From Candidatus Accumulibacter propinquus (GTDB lineage Bacteria > Pseudomonadota > Gammaproteobacteria > Burkholderiales > Rhodocyclaceae), in contig JADKBU010000023.1 of NCBI GenBank assembly GCA_016714935.1, forward strand, positions 30,723 through 94,722: 64,000 nt of DNA, read 5' to 3'. The position numbers and the translations under genes were made by a program. Positions 1 through 9,152 of the stretch are shown here, piece by piece; position 1 is the stretch's first letter, and each line of letters starts with the position of its first letter. The notes beneath the pieces were generated by a model. That model saw only the letters and a program-made list of their open reading frames with translations, searched no databases and was not told where the DNA came from.

Positions 1-788
1 ATGGCGTTGCAGTATGGCTCGGAATTGGGCGTCAAGGTACTCGCGGCAATTGCCTTCTGGGTCATTGGTCGCTGGCTGATTCATCAGGTCGGCCGTATCG
101 TACAGGGCACACTGGAGCGTCAGAAGGTCGATGCCACGTTGATGCGCTACCTGGGCACGGTAATCAATGTCACCCTGAACATCCTGCTGGTGATCGGCAT
201 CCTGGGCTATTTCGGAATCCAGACCACCACCTTCGCCGCACTCTTTGCCGCCGCCGGTGTGGCCATCGGCATGGCCTGGTCCGGGTTGCTGGCCAACTTT
301 GCCGGCGGGGTGTTCCTGATCATCCTGCGGCCGATGAAGGTTGGCGATTTTGTCTCGGTGGCCGGCATTACGGGCACCGTCAAGGAGGTGGGCCTGTTTA
401 CCACGGCGATCAACACGCCCGACAACGTGCTTACCCTGGTCGGCAATAACAAGATCTTCTCGGACACCATCCAGAACTTCTCGTCAATGCCTACCGGCGT
501 GTCGAACTGAAGGCCCAGTTGTCCGGCGCAGCCGACCACGCGGCGGCAATGGCACTGCTCAAGGAGAAAATCGGGCTCGTTCCGAACGTGCTGGCGACCC
601 CGCCGGTGGAGGTCGAGATTCTCGAATTCAATCTTGTCGGGCCGGTGCTTGCCGTACGTCCCTATTGCCACAACGACCACTACTGGCAGGTCTATTTCGA
701 CACCAACCGGACCATTCGTGAAGCACTCGGAGCGGCGGGCTTCCCGGCACCGATGCCCGCGCAGGTGGTGTTTGTCAATCAGCAGTAG
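1..788 (+). pseudogene. mscS: Small-conductance mechanosensitive channel (MscS family), frameshifted
   Basis: Inner-membrane channel that opens under membrane tension to release solutes during hypo-osmotic shock. The first reading frame (1-510) has hydrophobic TM segments, the Gly/Ala-rich pore helix (AAAGVAIGMAWSGLLANFAGG) and the start of the beta domain (RPMKVGDFV, GTVKEVGLF). It then reads into a stop at 508-510. The next frame, entered near 487-493, resumes exactly where MscS proteins continue (NAYRRVELKAQL) and carries the C-terminal alpha/beta domain to a stop at 786-788. The shift equals one missing base. The joined product, about 262 residues, is near family length (E. coli 286). The ATG sits on the first base of the window, so the true start may lie upstream. 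Real inactivation and sequencing error are both possible. Confidence 0.85.
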
Positions 789-1019
789 CGTCAGGGATCT
801 GCGCCGCGAGAGTCCGGGACAGCGAGTAACCAGGCTGAAACGCAGGGGATTCTCGTGGCAGGGGGCCCGGACGATGCCCCTTCGGGTTTCAGCACCTTCT
901 CCAATATCCCGGGGGGAACGCGGTTCGCCAGCCAGAGCGCAACTGAGAGGGTATCGCAGGCGTAGCGGTCCCGTATCGATGGCAGTCAGGATCGGGCTGT
1001 CTACCGGCGTGGCGACGTG

Positions 1020-2180
1020 ATGGATGCCAAGTTCCTTCCTGGTAACCGGCTGACGCTGCTGAACAGTGGCGCGGAGTATTTCCCGGCACTGATCACGGCG
1101 ATCAACGAGGCGAGGCGACAAGTACATCTAGAGAGTTACATCTTCGAGGACGACGCCACGGGTCGTGCCGTCGCCGCAGCGATGGCCAATGCCGCGCGCC
1201 GCGGCGTCACGGTTCGCGTCCTCGTCGACGGTTTCGGTGCCCGCGAGTTTGCCGATCGGTTGCAGCCTGGACTGGTGGCGGCCGGTGTTCAGGCAATGAT
1301 CTACCGACCCGACATCGCCCGCTTTCATTTGCGTCGCCATCGTCTCCGGCGTTTGCACCGCAAGCTGGTGGTGATCGATGGTGAAATTGCTTTCGTCGGT
1401 GGCATCAATATCATTGACGATCTGAACTCCCCGCATCAGCTGCCGCCACGCTACGACTACGCGGTGCGCGTCGAAGGGCCGTTGCTGGCACCGATCCAGT
1501 TGGCGTTGCACCGCTTGTGGGAGTTGGTCCTGTGGGCAAAACTCAATCGCCGCTACCGCCTGAGCAGAATCTCGTACAAGGAACCGGAGCCGCGCGGGCA
1601 CCAAACGGCGGCTTTCCTGGTGCGCGACAATATCCGTCACCGGCGCGACATCGAGGAGGCCTATCTGCAGGCCATTGCCGCCGCCGAGGACGATATCATT
1701 CTGGCCAACGCCTACTTCCTGCCGGGCCGGCGTTTCCGGCGTGCCCTGCAGGATGCCGTGAAACGTGGTGTGCAGGTGGTCATCGTGTTGCAGGGGCGTG
1801 TGGAATACCGTTTGCTGCATTACGCCACACAGGCGCTCTACGGCAAACTGCTTGGTGCCGGGATCCGCATTTTCGAGTATCAGCGCAGTTTCCTGCACGC
1901 CAAAGTCGCGGTCATCGATCGCCACTGGGCGACTGTCGGCTCGTCGAACATCGATCCCTTCAGCCTGCTGCTGGCCAGGGAAGCCAATGTGGTCATGCGC
2001 GATGAGAAGTTCGCCAGCGAACTGCGGCACAGTCTTCGCCAGGCGATGCGCAATGGCGCCCACGAGTTGCCGGTCGATAGCTGGAAGCGGTTGCCCTGGC
2101 ACTCCCGCCTGCTGCGCTGGGGTAGCTACAATCTGGTCCGCACGCTCATGGGCATTACCGGTTACGGTGGCAAGCGTTGA
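1020..2180 (+). CDS. clsB: Cardiolipin synthase B-type phospholipase D family protein
   Basis: Phosphatidyltransferase of the phospholipase D superfamily, expected to make cardiolipin at the inner membrane. Two HKD motifs are visible: HRKLVVIDGEIAFVGG with the His near residue 113, and HAKVAVIDRHWATVGSSN with the His near residue 293. Both carry the usual downstream Gly/Ser-Asn signature. At 386 residues with no N-terminal transmembrane pair it fits the ClsB/YbhO type rather than ClsA. The start can be GTG 1017 or ATG 1020; I chose the ATG. It stands alone on the plus strand, followed by the convergent gluQ gene. A different PLD-type phosphatidyltransferase is possible but less likely. Confidence 0.85.
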   Translation: MDAKFLPGNRLTLLNSGAEYFPALITAINEARRQVHLESYIFEDDATGRAVAAAMANAARRGVTVRVLVDGFGAREFADRLQPGLVAAGVQAMIYRPDIARFHLRRHRLRRLHRKLVVIDGEIAFVGGINIIDDLNSPHQLPPRYDYAVRVEGPLLAPIQLALHRLWELVLWAKLNRRYRLSRISYKEPEPRGHQTAAFLVRDNIRHRRDIEEAYLQAIAAAEDDIILANAYFLPGRRFRRALQDAVKRGVQVVIVLQGRVEYRLLHYATQALYGKLLGAGIRIFEYQRSFLHAKVAVIDRHWATVGSSNIDPFSLLLAREANVVMRDEKFASELRHSLRQAMRNGAHELPVDSWKRLPWHSRLLRWGSYNLVRTLMGITGYGGKR

Positions 2181-2267
2181 GGCTACGCCAGCAATGTATC
2201 CTGCATGGGCACGTCGAAGCCGGGACAACGAGCAGGCAGGTGGTCAGCGCGAGGCCATGGAAAAGCA

Positions 2268-3206
2268 TTACCGTCGACCAGGAAAGGCACCGCGCAGTGG
2301 TGGAACGCGTTCAATGAACCAGTTGGCAATCGCCCAGTCCCAGAACTCGGGGACCGGTGCGCCAACCATCTCGCTTGGCACCGGGTGGCCCAGAAAGTGT
2401 GCTGCTGCCGAGAGTAGCGCACTGCCACCCGAGGGGGGTACGGCCGCTGCGCGCGTCTGCTTGGAGAGTTTTTCGCCAGTGGCATTGTTGACCACCGGCA
2501 GGTGGGCGTAAGCAGGTGTCGGCAGTCCCAGTCGCTGCAGCAACCACACCTGGCGTGGTGTCGAGTCGAGCAGGTCGGCGCCACGGACGATGGCGTTGAT
2601 GCCCTGCGCAGCGTCGTCGACGACCACCGCCAACTGGTACGCAAACTGACCATCCGCGCGCATCAGGACGAAATCCCCGACGGCACGTGCAAGGTTCTGC
2701 TGCACAGTTCCCTGCACGCGATCGGCAACGGCGATGACCTCATCCGGAACGCGCATCCGCCAGGCGCGTGCCGCTCGTCCGGTGGCCAGACCGGCGCGGC
2801 AGATGCCGGGGTACACCAGTCCGCCGTCCACTGATGGCGAGGGTAGGCGCATGGCGATCTCGCGCCGAGAGCAGGTACAGGGATAAACCTCGCCGCTGAG
2901 GTGCAGTCGGTTCAATGCCGCATGATAGTGATCCAGCCGCCGGCTCTGGAACAGGACCTGGCCATTCCACTCAAAGCCAAAGGCTTCGAGGGTCCGCAGG
3001 ATCGCGTCGGCGGCGCCCGGCAGTGTCCGAGGCTGGTCGACGTCCTCGATGCGCAAGAGCCATTCGCCGGCATTGGCGCGGGCGTCAAGGTAACTACCGA
3101 CTGCCGTCACCAGCGAACCGAAGTGGAGTGGGCCGGTCGGTGAGGGTGCAAAGCGGCCGCGGTAGATCCCGCCATCGCTTCCGTCAGGCAGCGGTGCAAG
3201 GCTCAT
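2268..3206 (-). CDS. gluQ: Glutamyl-Q tRNA(Asp) synthetase
   Basis: Truncated glutamyl-tRNA synthetase paralogue that activates glutamate and attaches it to the queuosine base of tRNA(Asp). It has the class I HIGH-like signature in GRFAPSPTGPLHFGSL, the RIEDVDQPR motif, the Cys cluster (YPCTCSRREI, then YPGICR) that binds zinc in this family, and the KMSKS equivalent GEKLSKQTRA. It lacks the anticodon-binding half of GltX, giving about 312 residues, typical of GluQ. An upstream in-frame ATG at 3248 exists, but homology begins around YRGRFAPS, so the ATG at 3206 is preferred. It is divergent from argB, with which it shares the 3207-3331 intergenic region. Confidence 0.92.
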   Translation of the reverse strand: MSLAPLPDGSDGGIYRGRFAPSPTGPLHFGSLVTAVGSYLDARANAGEWLLRIEDVDQPRTLPGAADAILRTLEAFGFEWNGQVLFQSRRLDHYHAALNRLHLSGEVYPCTCSRREIAMRLPSPSVDGGLVYPGICRAGLATGRAARAWRMRVPDEVIAVADRVQGTVQQNLARAVGDFVLMRADGQFAYQLAVVVDDAAQGINAIVRGADLLDSTPRQVWLLQRLGLPTPAYAHLPVVNNATGEKLSKQTRAAAVPPSGGSALLSAAAHFLGHPVPSEMVGAPVPEFWDWAIANWFIERVPPLRGAFPGRR

Positions 3207-3253
3207 GGTCACTCCAATCGAGGGGGCTGGCAGGTACTTCGACGGCAACCTGT

Positions 3254-3304
3254 TTGACCTGCGTGGCGAGCCGCCTTTGTATTTCCAGCCGCGCCGAGTA
3301 GAAT
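3254..3304 (+). promoter_or_regulatory. Candidate sigma-70 promoter(s) for argB
   Basis: Two overlapping candidates lie upstream of the argB ATG. One is TTGACC (3254-3259) with TGTATT (3278-3283), spacer 18. The other is TTGTAT (3277-3282) with TAGAAT (3299-3304), spacer 16. Called by eye only. Confidence 0.35.
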
Positions 3305-3331
3305 CCGCCGGTCACTATCAGGACTGCCGCC

Positions 3332-4219
3332 ATGACTGATCGTTCGATCACCCCCGCCAATGCTGCCGCCATTCTCGCCGAGGCACTCCCGTACATCAAA
3401 CGATTTCACGGCAAGACCATCGTCGTCAAGTATGGCGGCAATGCCATGACCGACGAGAATCTCAAACAGTGCTTCGCGCGTGACGTCGTGCTCCTGAAGC
3501 TCGTCGGGATGAACGTGGTGGTGGTCCACGGCGGTGGGCCGCAAATCGAACATCTGCTCAAACGTGTCGGCAAGAAAGGGCGGTTCGTGCAGGGAATGCG
3601 CGTCACCGATGCGGAAACGATGGAAATCGTCGAGATGGTGCTGGGTGGTCAGGTGAACAAGGATGTGGTCAACCTGATCAACCAGGCCGGTGGCAAGGCG
3701 GTCGGCCTGACCGGCAAGGACGGCAGCTTCATTCGCGCCAAGAAACTGCTGCTGGCCAACCAGGACGACAGCGATGACCTGATCGACGTTGGCCAGGTTG
3801 GCGACATCATGCAGATCGACCCGTCATTGATCGGGCATCTGGAGGCCGGAGGCTTTATCCCGGTGGTGGCGCCAATCGGTGTCGGCAAGGGCGGTGAAAC
3901 CTACAATATCAACGCTGACGTGGTGGCCGGCAAGATTGCCGAAATTCTCAAGGCCGAGAAGCTGGTCCTGCTGACCAATACGCCCGGCGTCCTCGACGAA
4001 GCGGGTTCGCTGATCACCGGGATGACCCCCAAACAGATTGATGACATGGTCGCCAACGGGACCCTGTCCGGCGGCATGCTGCCAAAGATCAGTTCGGCGC
4101 TCGATGCCGCGCGCAACGGCGTCAAGAGTGTGCATATCATCGATGGTCGTGTCGAGCACGCGCTGTTGCTGGAAATCCTGACCGACCACGGGGTCGGCAC
4201 GATGATCAAGTCGCACTGA
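3332..4219 (+). CDS. argB: Acetylglutamate kinase
   Basis: Catalyses ATP-dependent phosphorylation of N-acetyl-L-glutamate, the second step of arginine biosynthesis, in the cytoplasm. Family signatures are clear: VKYGGNAM near residue 29, VVVVHGGGPQIEHLL, the acetylglutamate-binding stretch YNINADVVAGKIAEIL, and the C-terminal LSGGMLPKISSALDAARNGV. At 295 residues it is full length. The N-terminal helix before VVKYGGNA is of the kind found in hexameric arginine-sensitive enzymes, so feedback inhibition by arginine is plausible but inferred. It is followed after about 10 bases by the HAD nucleotidase on the same strand. Confidence 0.97.
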   Translation: MTDRSITPANAAAILAEALPYIKRFHGKTIVVKYGGNAMTDENLKQCFARDVVLLKLVGMNVVVVHGGGPQIEHLLKRVGKKGRFVQGMRVTDAETMEIVEMVLGGQVNKDVVNLINQAGGKAVGLTGKDGSFIRAKKLLLANQDDSDDLIDVGQVGDIMQIDPSLIGHLEAGGFIPVVAPIGVGKGGETYNINADVVAGKIAEILKAEKLVLLTNTPGVLDEAGSLITGMTPKQIDDMVANGTLSGGMLPKISSALDAARNGVKSVHIIDGRVEHALLLEILTDHGVGTMIKSH

Positions 4220-4229
4220 TCGCCTGGTA

Positions 4230-4961
4230 GTGCTGAAAGCCGCGTCACCGGTCTGGCTTTTTGACCTCGACAATACGCTGCACGACGCTGGTCCGCACAT
4301 CTTTCCGCACATCAATCGCTCGATGGTCGAGTACATCCGCGACCATCTCGGTATTGAGGAAGACGAGGCGACGCGTATCCGGCAAGTCTACTGGCAGCGC
4401 TACGGTGCAACCCTGCTGGGCATGATGCGTCATCACGGTACCGATGCCCGGCACTTCCTGTGGCACACTCACCAGTTCCCCGATCTCAAGCACATGCTGG
4501 TCCTTGAGCGTGGGCTCAGAGCCATGTTGCGTCGCCTGCCGGGGCGCAAGCTGGTCTTCTCGAACGCACCCCTGTGTTATAGTCAAAAGGTGCTCGGACT
4601 GGCCGGCATCAGTGCCTGCTTCGATGCGGTCTATTCGATCGAACGCATTCGCTTTCAACCCAAGCCGGCAGTTGGCGGCTTTCGTTTCCTGCTGCGTAGC
4701 GAAAGCATTTCGGCACATCGCTGCATCATGGTTGAAGACGCGTTGTCCAACCTGTGGACCGCCAAGCAGTTGGGGATGAAGACGGTGTGGGTGAGTACCG
4801 CCACGCGTCAACCTGCCTGGGTCGATGTGCGGGTGGCGTCGGTTCTTGACCTGCCGCGCCAGATGCAGCGCTTGTGGACTCCACAAGCCAATTCTCGGAG
4901 CATCCAGGGCTGCCACGACCGCGCATTTGCGACCGCTTACCAGCAAACCTCCGTCTGGTGA
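4230..4961 (+). CDS. HAD-family pyrimidine 5'-nucleotidase
   Basis: Haloacid dehalogenase-superfamily hydrolase resembling the pyrimidine 5'-nucleotidase (Sdt1/YjjG-like) group, which dephosphorylates pyrimidine nucleoside monophosphates. Motif I is WLFDLDNTLHDAG with nucleophile and acid/base aspartates near residues 11-13. Motif II is KLVFSNAP, the conserved Lys lies in RFQPKPAVGGF, and motif III is CIMVEDALSNLWTAKQLG. The start is a GTG only 10 bases after the argB stop, implying co-transcription. The C-terminus has a variable tail of about 35 residues. Substrate assignment is by family resemblance only; a phosphoglycolate phosphatase-like role cannot be excluded. Confidence 0.82.
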   Translation: MLKAASPVWLFDLDNTLHDAGPHIFPHINRSMVEYIRDHLGIEEDEATRIRQVYWQRYGATLLGMMRHHGTDARHFLWHTHQFPDLKHMLVLERGLRAMLRRLPGRKLVFSNAPLCYSQKVLGLAGISACFDAVYSIERIRFQPKPAVGGFRFLLRSESISAHRCIMVEDALSNLWTAKQLGMKTVWVSTATRQPAWVDVRVASVLDLPRQMQRLWTPQANSRSIQGCHDRAFATAYQQTSVW

Positions 4962-5168
4962 GCAGGCGCTTGGGGTTGAGGTCGTTGTGCCGGTGACGAT
5001 GCCGGGCAACCCGCCATCCTGCCGGCGCGCGACGCTTCATCGGTGAGGGTCTGGCGGGGTGGATTTGACGCGCTGCCATTGCCGGTGACAACCATCGCCG
5101 CGTACGACACTCAGGACCCAACAACGGCGTCAGATTGGCATCGCCGGAAGGAGTAATAGCTCGTCGCG
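4962..5168. other. Intergenic region before the PAS-GGDEF-EAL gene
   Basis: About 207 bases with no gene. A purine-rich GGAAGGAG lies at about 5144-5151, roughly 17 bases before the ATG, farther than usual for a ribosome-binding site. I saw no convincing promoter, terminator or cyclic-di-GMP riboswitch. Confidence 0.4.
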
Positions 5169-8100
5169 ATGAGGGATTCAGGTTCACTGGAACAGCAACT
5201 GCTCGAATACAAGGCGATCCTCGACCATTCGGGGATCGCCGTGGTATGCATGCGCAGTCGCCGAGTCTACCGCTGCAATCCGCGTGCAGAGGAGCTTTTT
5301 GGCTGGGCGGCAGGATCGCTGGTGGGCCAACCGGATCTGGTCTTCTATCGCAATAGCGAGGCGCGTGAAGAACTGCGCCGCAGGGTTCGATCGCAGTTGA
5401 GCATTGGGCAGACCGTTGACTTCGAAACCCGGCTGGCGAGGCGTGACGGCACGATGTTCGTCGCGCATCTGATCGCGCGCGCAATCGACCCCGCTGCGCC
5501 GCGCCAGGGAACGGTATGGATCGTTCGCGATGTCTCTGCAGAGGTCTGCGCGCGTGATACCAGCGCGCGCCTGTTGCGCGAGCAGCAACTCATCTTCGAG
5601 AACGCCGACACCGGTATCGTGATCGTGCGCGATCGCATCATCCAGCGTTGCAACCGCCGCTTTGCAGAGATCCTGGATTACGCGCCTGATGAGTTGCTGG
5701 GCCAATCGACTCGCATTTACTATCCGAGTGAGGAGGCCTGGCTGGAAACCGGCCGCCGGGCATATGCGGCGATCGTCGAAACCGGCATCTACCGCGGCGA
5801 TACGCTGTTCCACCGGCGCGACGGTACGCCTTTCTGTTGTTACATCACCGGCAGCATGATCAATCCGCCAGACCCGACCCAGGGCTACGTCTGGCTGTAC
5901 GAAGATGTGTCCGAGAAACGTGCGGCGACCACGGCGATGGACGCGCTGCTGCGCGAACAGACGCTGATCTTCGAACGTGCTCCGGTCGGCATTGCGTTCG
6001 TGCGTGATCGCGTCATCCAACGCTGCAATCCAAGCTTCGAAAGAATTTTTGGTTACGCGCCCGGCCAACTTATCGGCCAGTCGACCCGCATATGCTTTGC
6101 CAGTCACGAAGCCTGGTGGGCAAAGGGCGAGTACGCCCGTATGGTGATCGACGAAGTCGGGAAATTCGTTGGCGAGGTTGAGTATCGCAGGGGCGACGGC
6201 AACCCCCTATGGTGTCAGGTTACCGGCAGCTTGCTCAACCCGGCGAAGCCCGAGGAAGGGCACGTCTGGCTATTCGAGGACGTCACCGAAAAGCGTCAGG
6301 CCAGCCTTGCGATGGATGCGCTGCTGCGCGAGCAAACACTGATCTTCGAGCGCGCCCCGATCGGCATCGCTTTCCTCCGTGACCGCATCATCAAGCGCTG
6401 CAACCCCGGTTTCGAGCGCATCTTCGGATACTTGCCCGGGCAAATGCTGGGGCAATCCACGCGCGTCTGTTTCGCCAGCGAAGCCGAATGGCTTGCGGCG
6501 GGAGAACGGGCGCACGCCGGGATTGACCAGTCGGGAAGGTTCATCGGTGAGGTGGAGTACCGCAAGGCGGACGGGACACCGATCTGGTGCCAGGTTACCG
6601 GTAGCCTGCTCAACCCGGACAACCGTGACGAAGGACATGTCTGGCTGTTCGAAGACGTCAGCGCGCGTCGAGCCGCTGAGGAGGCGCTCGTCGAGAGCCT
6701 ATGGGAGCAGCAACTGATCTTCGACAACGCGATGATCGGGATTTCCTATCAGCGCGATCGGACGATCCTGCGCTGCAATCGACGTTGCGAAGAAATTTTT
6801 GGCTATCCACCACGAGGGCTGCGGGGCCAGTCGACTCGTGTACTCTTCGGCAGTCTGGAGGAATGGGAGGAGGCCGAACGTGAAATCTATCGAGATGGCC
6901 CGGGGACCGAGACTTTTGACGGGGAATTCCTTTATCGCCGGCGCGACGGTACTTCGATCTGGGTGCATGTGATCGGCCGCACCATTGGCGATGATCCGGA
7001 AGAGCGGACCTGGATCTGGACCTATGAGGACGTCACCGCCCACCGGGCTGCCGAGCAGGCCTTGCAGCAAACGCAGTTGGAACTCGAGGGCCGTGTTGCC
7101 GAACGTACACTGGCGTTGTCGCAGCAGCTACATTTCATGCGTCAACTCGTGGAGGCCATTCCTGGCCCGGTCTTCTACAAGAATCGGGAGGGACGTTACC
7201 TGGGTTGCAATCAGGCCTTTCTTGCGCTCCTGGGCAAGCCACGCAGCGCGGTGATCGGTGCTACGGTCCATGATCTGGCGCCCCGCGACCTGGCCGATCG
7301 CTACCAGGCAGCAGACGAAGAGCTTTTCAAGCGGAGTGGTTCGCAGGTGTATGAGACCAAGGTCCGGCACGCTGACGGCAGTTATCGTGACGTGGTGTTT
7401 CACAAAGCGACTTATGGCAAGCACGGAGAGCCCGGTGGCGGCTTGGTCGGGGTGATGCTTGACATCACCGATCGCAGGCGAATGGAGGTGCGCCTGCAAC
7501 AGGCGGCGACCGTCTTCGACAGCAGTGCCGAGGGCATCACCATTACCGCGCCAGACGGCAGCATCATTGCGGTCAACCGCGCGTTTACGGAGATTACCGG
7601 CTACAGCGAGGATGAAGTCATCGGGCGCAACCCGCGAATGTTGCAGTCCGGTCGTCAGAAAAGAAGCTATTACCGCGAGATGTGGCAGACGCTTGGCCGC
7701 TATGGGCGCTGGCGTGGCGAACTCTGGAACCGTCGAAAGGACGGTCAGCCCTTTCTGGAGTCCTTGACGATCAGCGCCGTCAAGGACCAGGATGGGCATC
7801 TCACGCACTATGTCGGGGTGTTCTCCGACATCACCGAGTTGCGCAAAGCCCACGATCAACTGGATCATCAGGCACATCACGATCCGCTGACCGGTCTGCC
7901 CAACCGGCTGCTGCTTGGCGACCGTCTGCACAAGGCACTGCAGCGTGCGCACCGCGACGAGTGCGGACTCGCCGTACTGTTCATCGACCTGGACCGCTTC
8001 AAGAACATCAACGACACCCTTGGGCATCAGGTCGGTGATCGGGTTCTCTGCGAAGTGGCCTGGCGGCTCAGCAGGCTGATGCGTGAATCCGATACCGTCG

Positions 8101-9152
8101 GTCGCCTGGGTGGCGACGAATTCCTGATTGTCATAGAGGGGGTCGTCGGGCCAAATGCGGTGTCGCACATCGCGGAGAAGATTCTGAATATCCTGCAGGA
8201 CTCTCCGGTGACGGTCGAGCAGGAGTTCTTCGTCGGCGCCAGTATTGGCATCAGCGTCTTTCCGCAGGATGGGGACGACGCGGAAACCCTGATGAAGCAC
8301 GCCGATGTGGCCATGTATCGAGCCAAGGAGCGCGGCCGGAATGCCTACGAATTCTTCACCAAGGACCTGACTCAGTCCTCGCTGGCGCGTCTGCAAATGG
8401 AAACCGACCTGCGGCGGGCCATCGAACGCGACGAGTTGCAGGTGTATCTGCAGCCACAGTTTTCGCTGACCACGGGTCGAGTCGTCGGCGCGGAGGCTCT
8501 GGTCCGTTGGTTTCGTTTCGAACGGGGACTGGTGATGCCTGGCGAGTTCATCAAACTTGCCGAGGAATCAGGCCTGATCGTGCCGATCGGCGAGTGGGTC
8601 CAGCATGCTGCCTGCTGCCAGTGGGCGGATTGGGTGGCTGCCGGGTTCGCTCCGGGTGTGCTGTCGGTCAACGTATCCGGAGTTGAATTCGCGCGCGGAC
8701 GAATTCAGGAAACCGCGCGCAAGGCGCTGGAGGCGTCGCGTCTGCCGGCGCAGTTCCTGGAGTTGGAGATTACCGAGAGCGCCATCATGAGTCAGGCCGA
8801 AAGCAGTGTCCAGGTTCTGGACAATCTGCGGGCAATGGGGCTGGGTTTGGTGATCGACGATTTCGGCACCGGCTATTCTTCGCTGGCCTACCTGAAGCGG
8901 TTGCCGCTCAACAAGCTCAAGGTGGATCAGAGTTTTGTGCGCGGGCTGCCCGGTGACACTGAAGACTGCGCCATCGTGCGTGCGGTAATTGCCTTGGCGC
9001 ACAGCCTGCAACTGACGGTCATTGCCGAGGGCGTTGAGGTCGAGACCCAGCGTGAGTTCCTCAAACGCGAGGGTTGCGACGAAATGCAGGGCTACCTGCG
9101 GGGACGGCCGATGCCCTTCGCCGAGTATCAACAGCGCTTCCTCGATGGTTGA
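5169..9152 (+). CDS. Multi-PAS diguanylate cyclase/phosphodiesterase (GGDEF-EAL)
   Basis: Very large (1327 residues) soluble cyclic-di-GMP turnover protein. The order is about seven PAS/PAC domains (roughly residues 5-130, 135-260, 260-385, 385-510, 510-640, 655-770, 775-895), a short coiled coil near 640-655, a GGDEF domain (GGDEF at 981-985, with DPLTGLPNR upstream), and an EAL domain (EAL at 1109-1111, later DDFGTGYSSLAYLK). Both catalytic signatures look intact, so it could make or degrade c-di-GMP. PAS2 to PAS5 are near-repeats of about 125 residues, each opening with a variant of LLREQTLIFERAPIGIAF. No transmembrane segment is visible, so sensing is cytoplasmic; ligands are unknown. It overlaps the next gene by 8 bases. 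Confidence 0.95.
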   Translation: MRDSGSLEQQLLEYKAILDHSGIAVVCMRSRRVYRCNPRAEELFGWAAGSLVGQPDLVFYRNSEAREELRRRVRSQLSIGQTVDFETRLARRDGTMFVAHLIARAIDPAAPRQGTVWIVRDVSAEVCARDTSARLLREQQLIFENADTGIVIVRDRIIQRCNRRFAEILDYAPDELLGQSTRIYYPSEEAWLETGRRAYAAIVETGIYRGDTLFHRRDGTPFCCYITGSMINPPDPTQGYVWLYEDVSEKRAATTAMDALLREQTLIFERAPVGIAFVRDRVIQRCNPSFERIFGYAPGQLIGQSTRICFASHEAWWAKGEYARMVIDEVGKFVGEVEYRRGDGNPLWCQVTGSLLNPAKPEEGHVWLFEDVTEKRQASLAMDALLREQTLIFERAPIGIAFLRDRIIKRCNPGFERIFGYLPGQMLGQSTRVCFASEAEWLAAGERAHAGIDQSGRFIGEVEYRKADGTPIWCQVTGSLLNPDNRDEGHVWLFEDVSARRAAEEALVESLWEQQLIFDNAMIGISYQRDRTILRCNRRCEEIFGYPPRGLRGQSTRVLFGSLEEWEEAEREIYRDGPGTETFDGEFLYRRRDGTSIWVHVIGRTIGDDPEERTWIWTYEDVTAHRAAEQALQQTQLELEGRVAERTLALSQQLHFMRQLVEAIPGPVFYKNREGRYLGCNQAFLALLGKPRSAVIGATVHDLAPRDLADRYQAADEELFKRSGSQVYETKVRHADGSYRDVVFHKATYGKHGEPGGGLVGVMLDITDRRRMEVRLQQAATVFDSSAEGITITAPDGSIIAVNRAFTEITGYSEDEVIGRNPRMLQSGRQKRSYYREMWQTLGRYGRWRGELWNRRKDGQPFLESLTISAVKDQDGHLTHYVGVFSDITELRKAHDQLDHQAHHDPLTGLPNRLLLGDRLHKALQRAHRDECGLAVLFIDLDRFKNINDTLGHQVGDRVLCEVAWRLSRLMRESDTVGRLGGDEFLIVIEGVVGPNAVSHIAEKILNILQDSPVTVEQEFFVGASIGISVFPQDGDDAETLMKHADVAMYRAKERGRNAYEFFTKDLTQSSLARLQMETDLRRAIERDELQVYLQPQFSLTTGRVVGAEALVRWFRFERGLVMPGEFIKLAEESGLIVPIGEWVQHAACCQWADWVAAGFAPGVLSVNVSGVEFARGRIQETARKALEASRLPAQFLELEITESAIMSQAESSVQVLDNLRAMGLGLVIDDFGTGYSSLAYLKRLPLNKLKVDQSFVRGLPGDTEDCAIVRAVIALAHSLQLTVIAEGVEVETQREFLKREGCDEMQGYLRGRPMPFAEYQQRFLDG
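5571..7060 (+). repeat. In-frame tandem PAS-encoding repeats, period about 375 bp
   Basis: Four consecutive coding repeats begin near 5571, 5947, 6320 and 6693. They encode PAS domains with the shared blocks LIFE(N/R)A, RCN, GQSTR, RRDGT and EDV. They reflect internal domain duplication, the middle two being closest to each other. Confidence 0.8.

Noticed and set aside
207..1127. Long open frames opposite real genes (for example 207-1127 minus, 1128-2228 minus, 7128-8396 minus)
   Set aside because: They lie antisense to conserved genes and are the usual shadow frames of high-GC DNA.
4962..5168. Possible cyclic-di-GMP riboswitch before the GGDEF-EAL gene
   Set aside because: No GEMM-type conserved pieces could be recognised.
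5571..7060. Regularly spaced repeats that could suggest a repeat array or CRISPR
   Set aside because: The period of about 375 bases and in-frame coding identity show PAS domain duplication.
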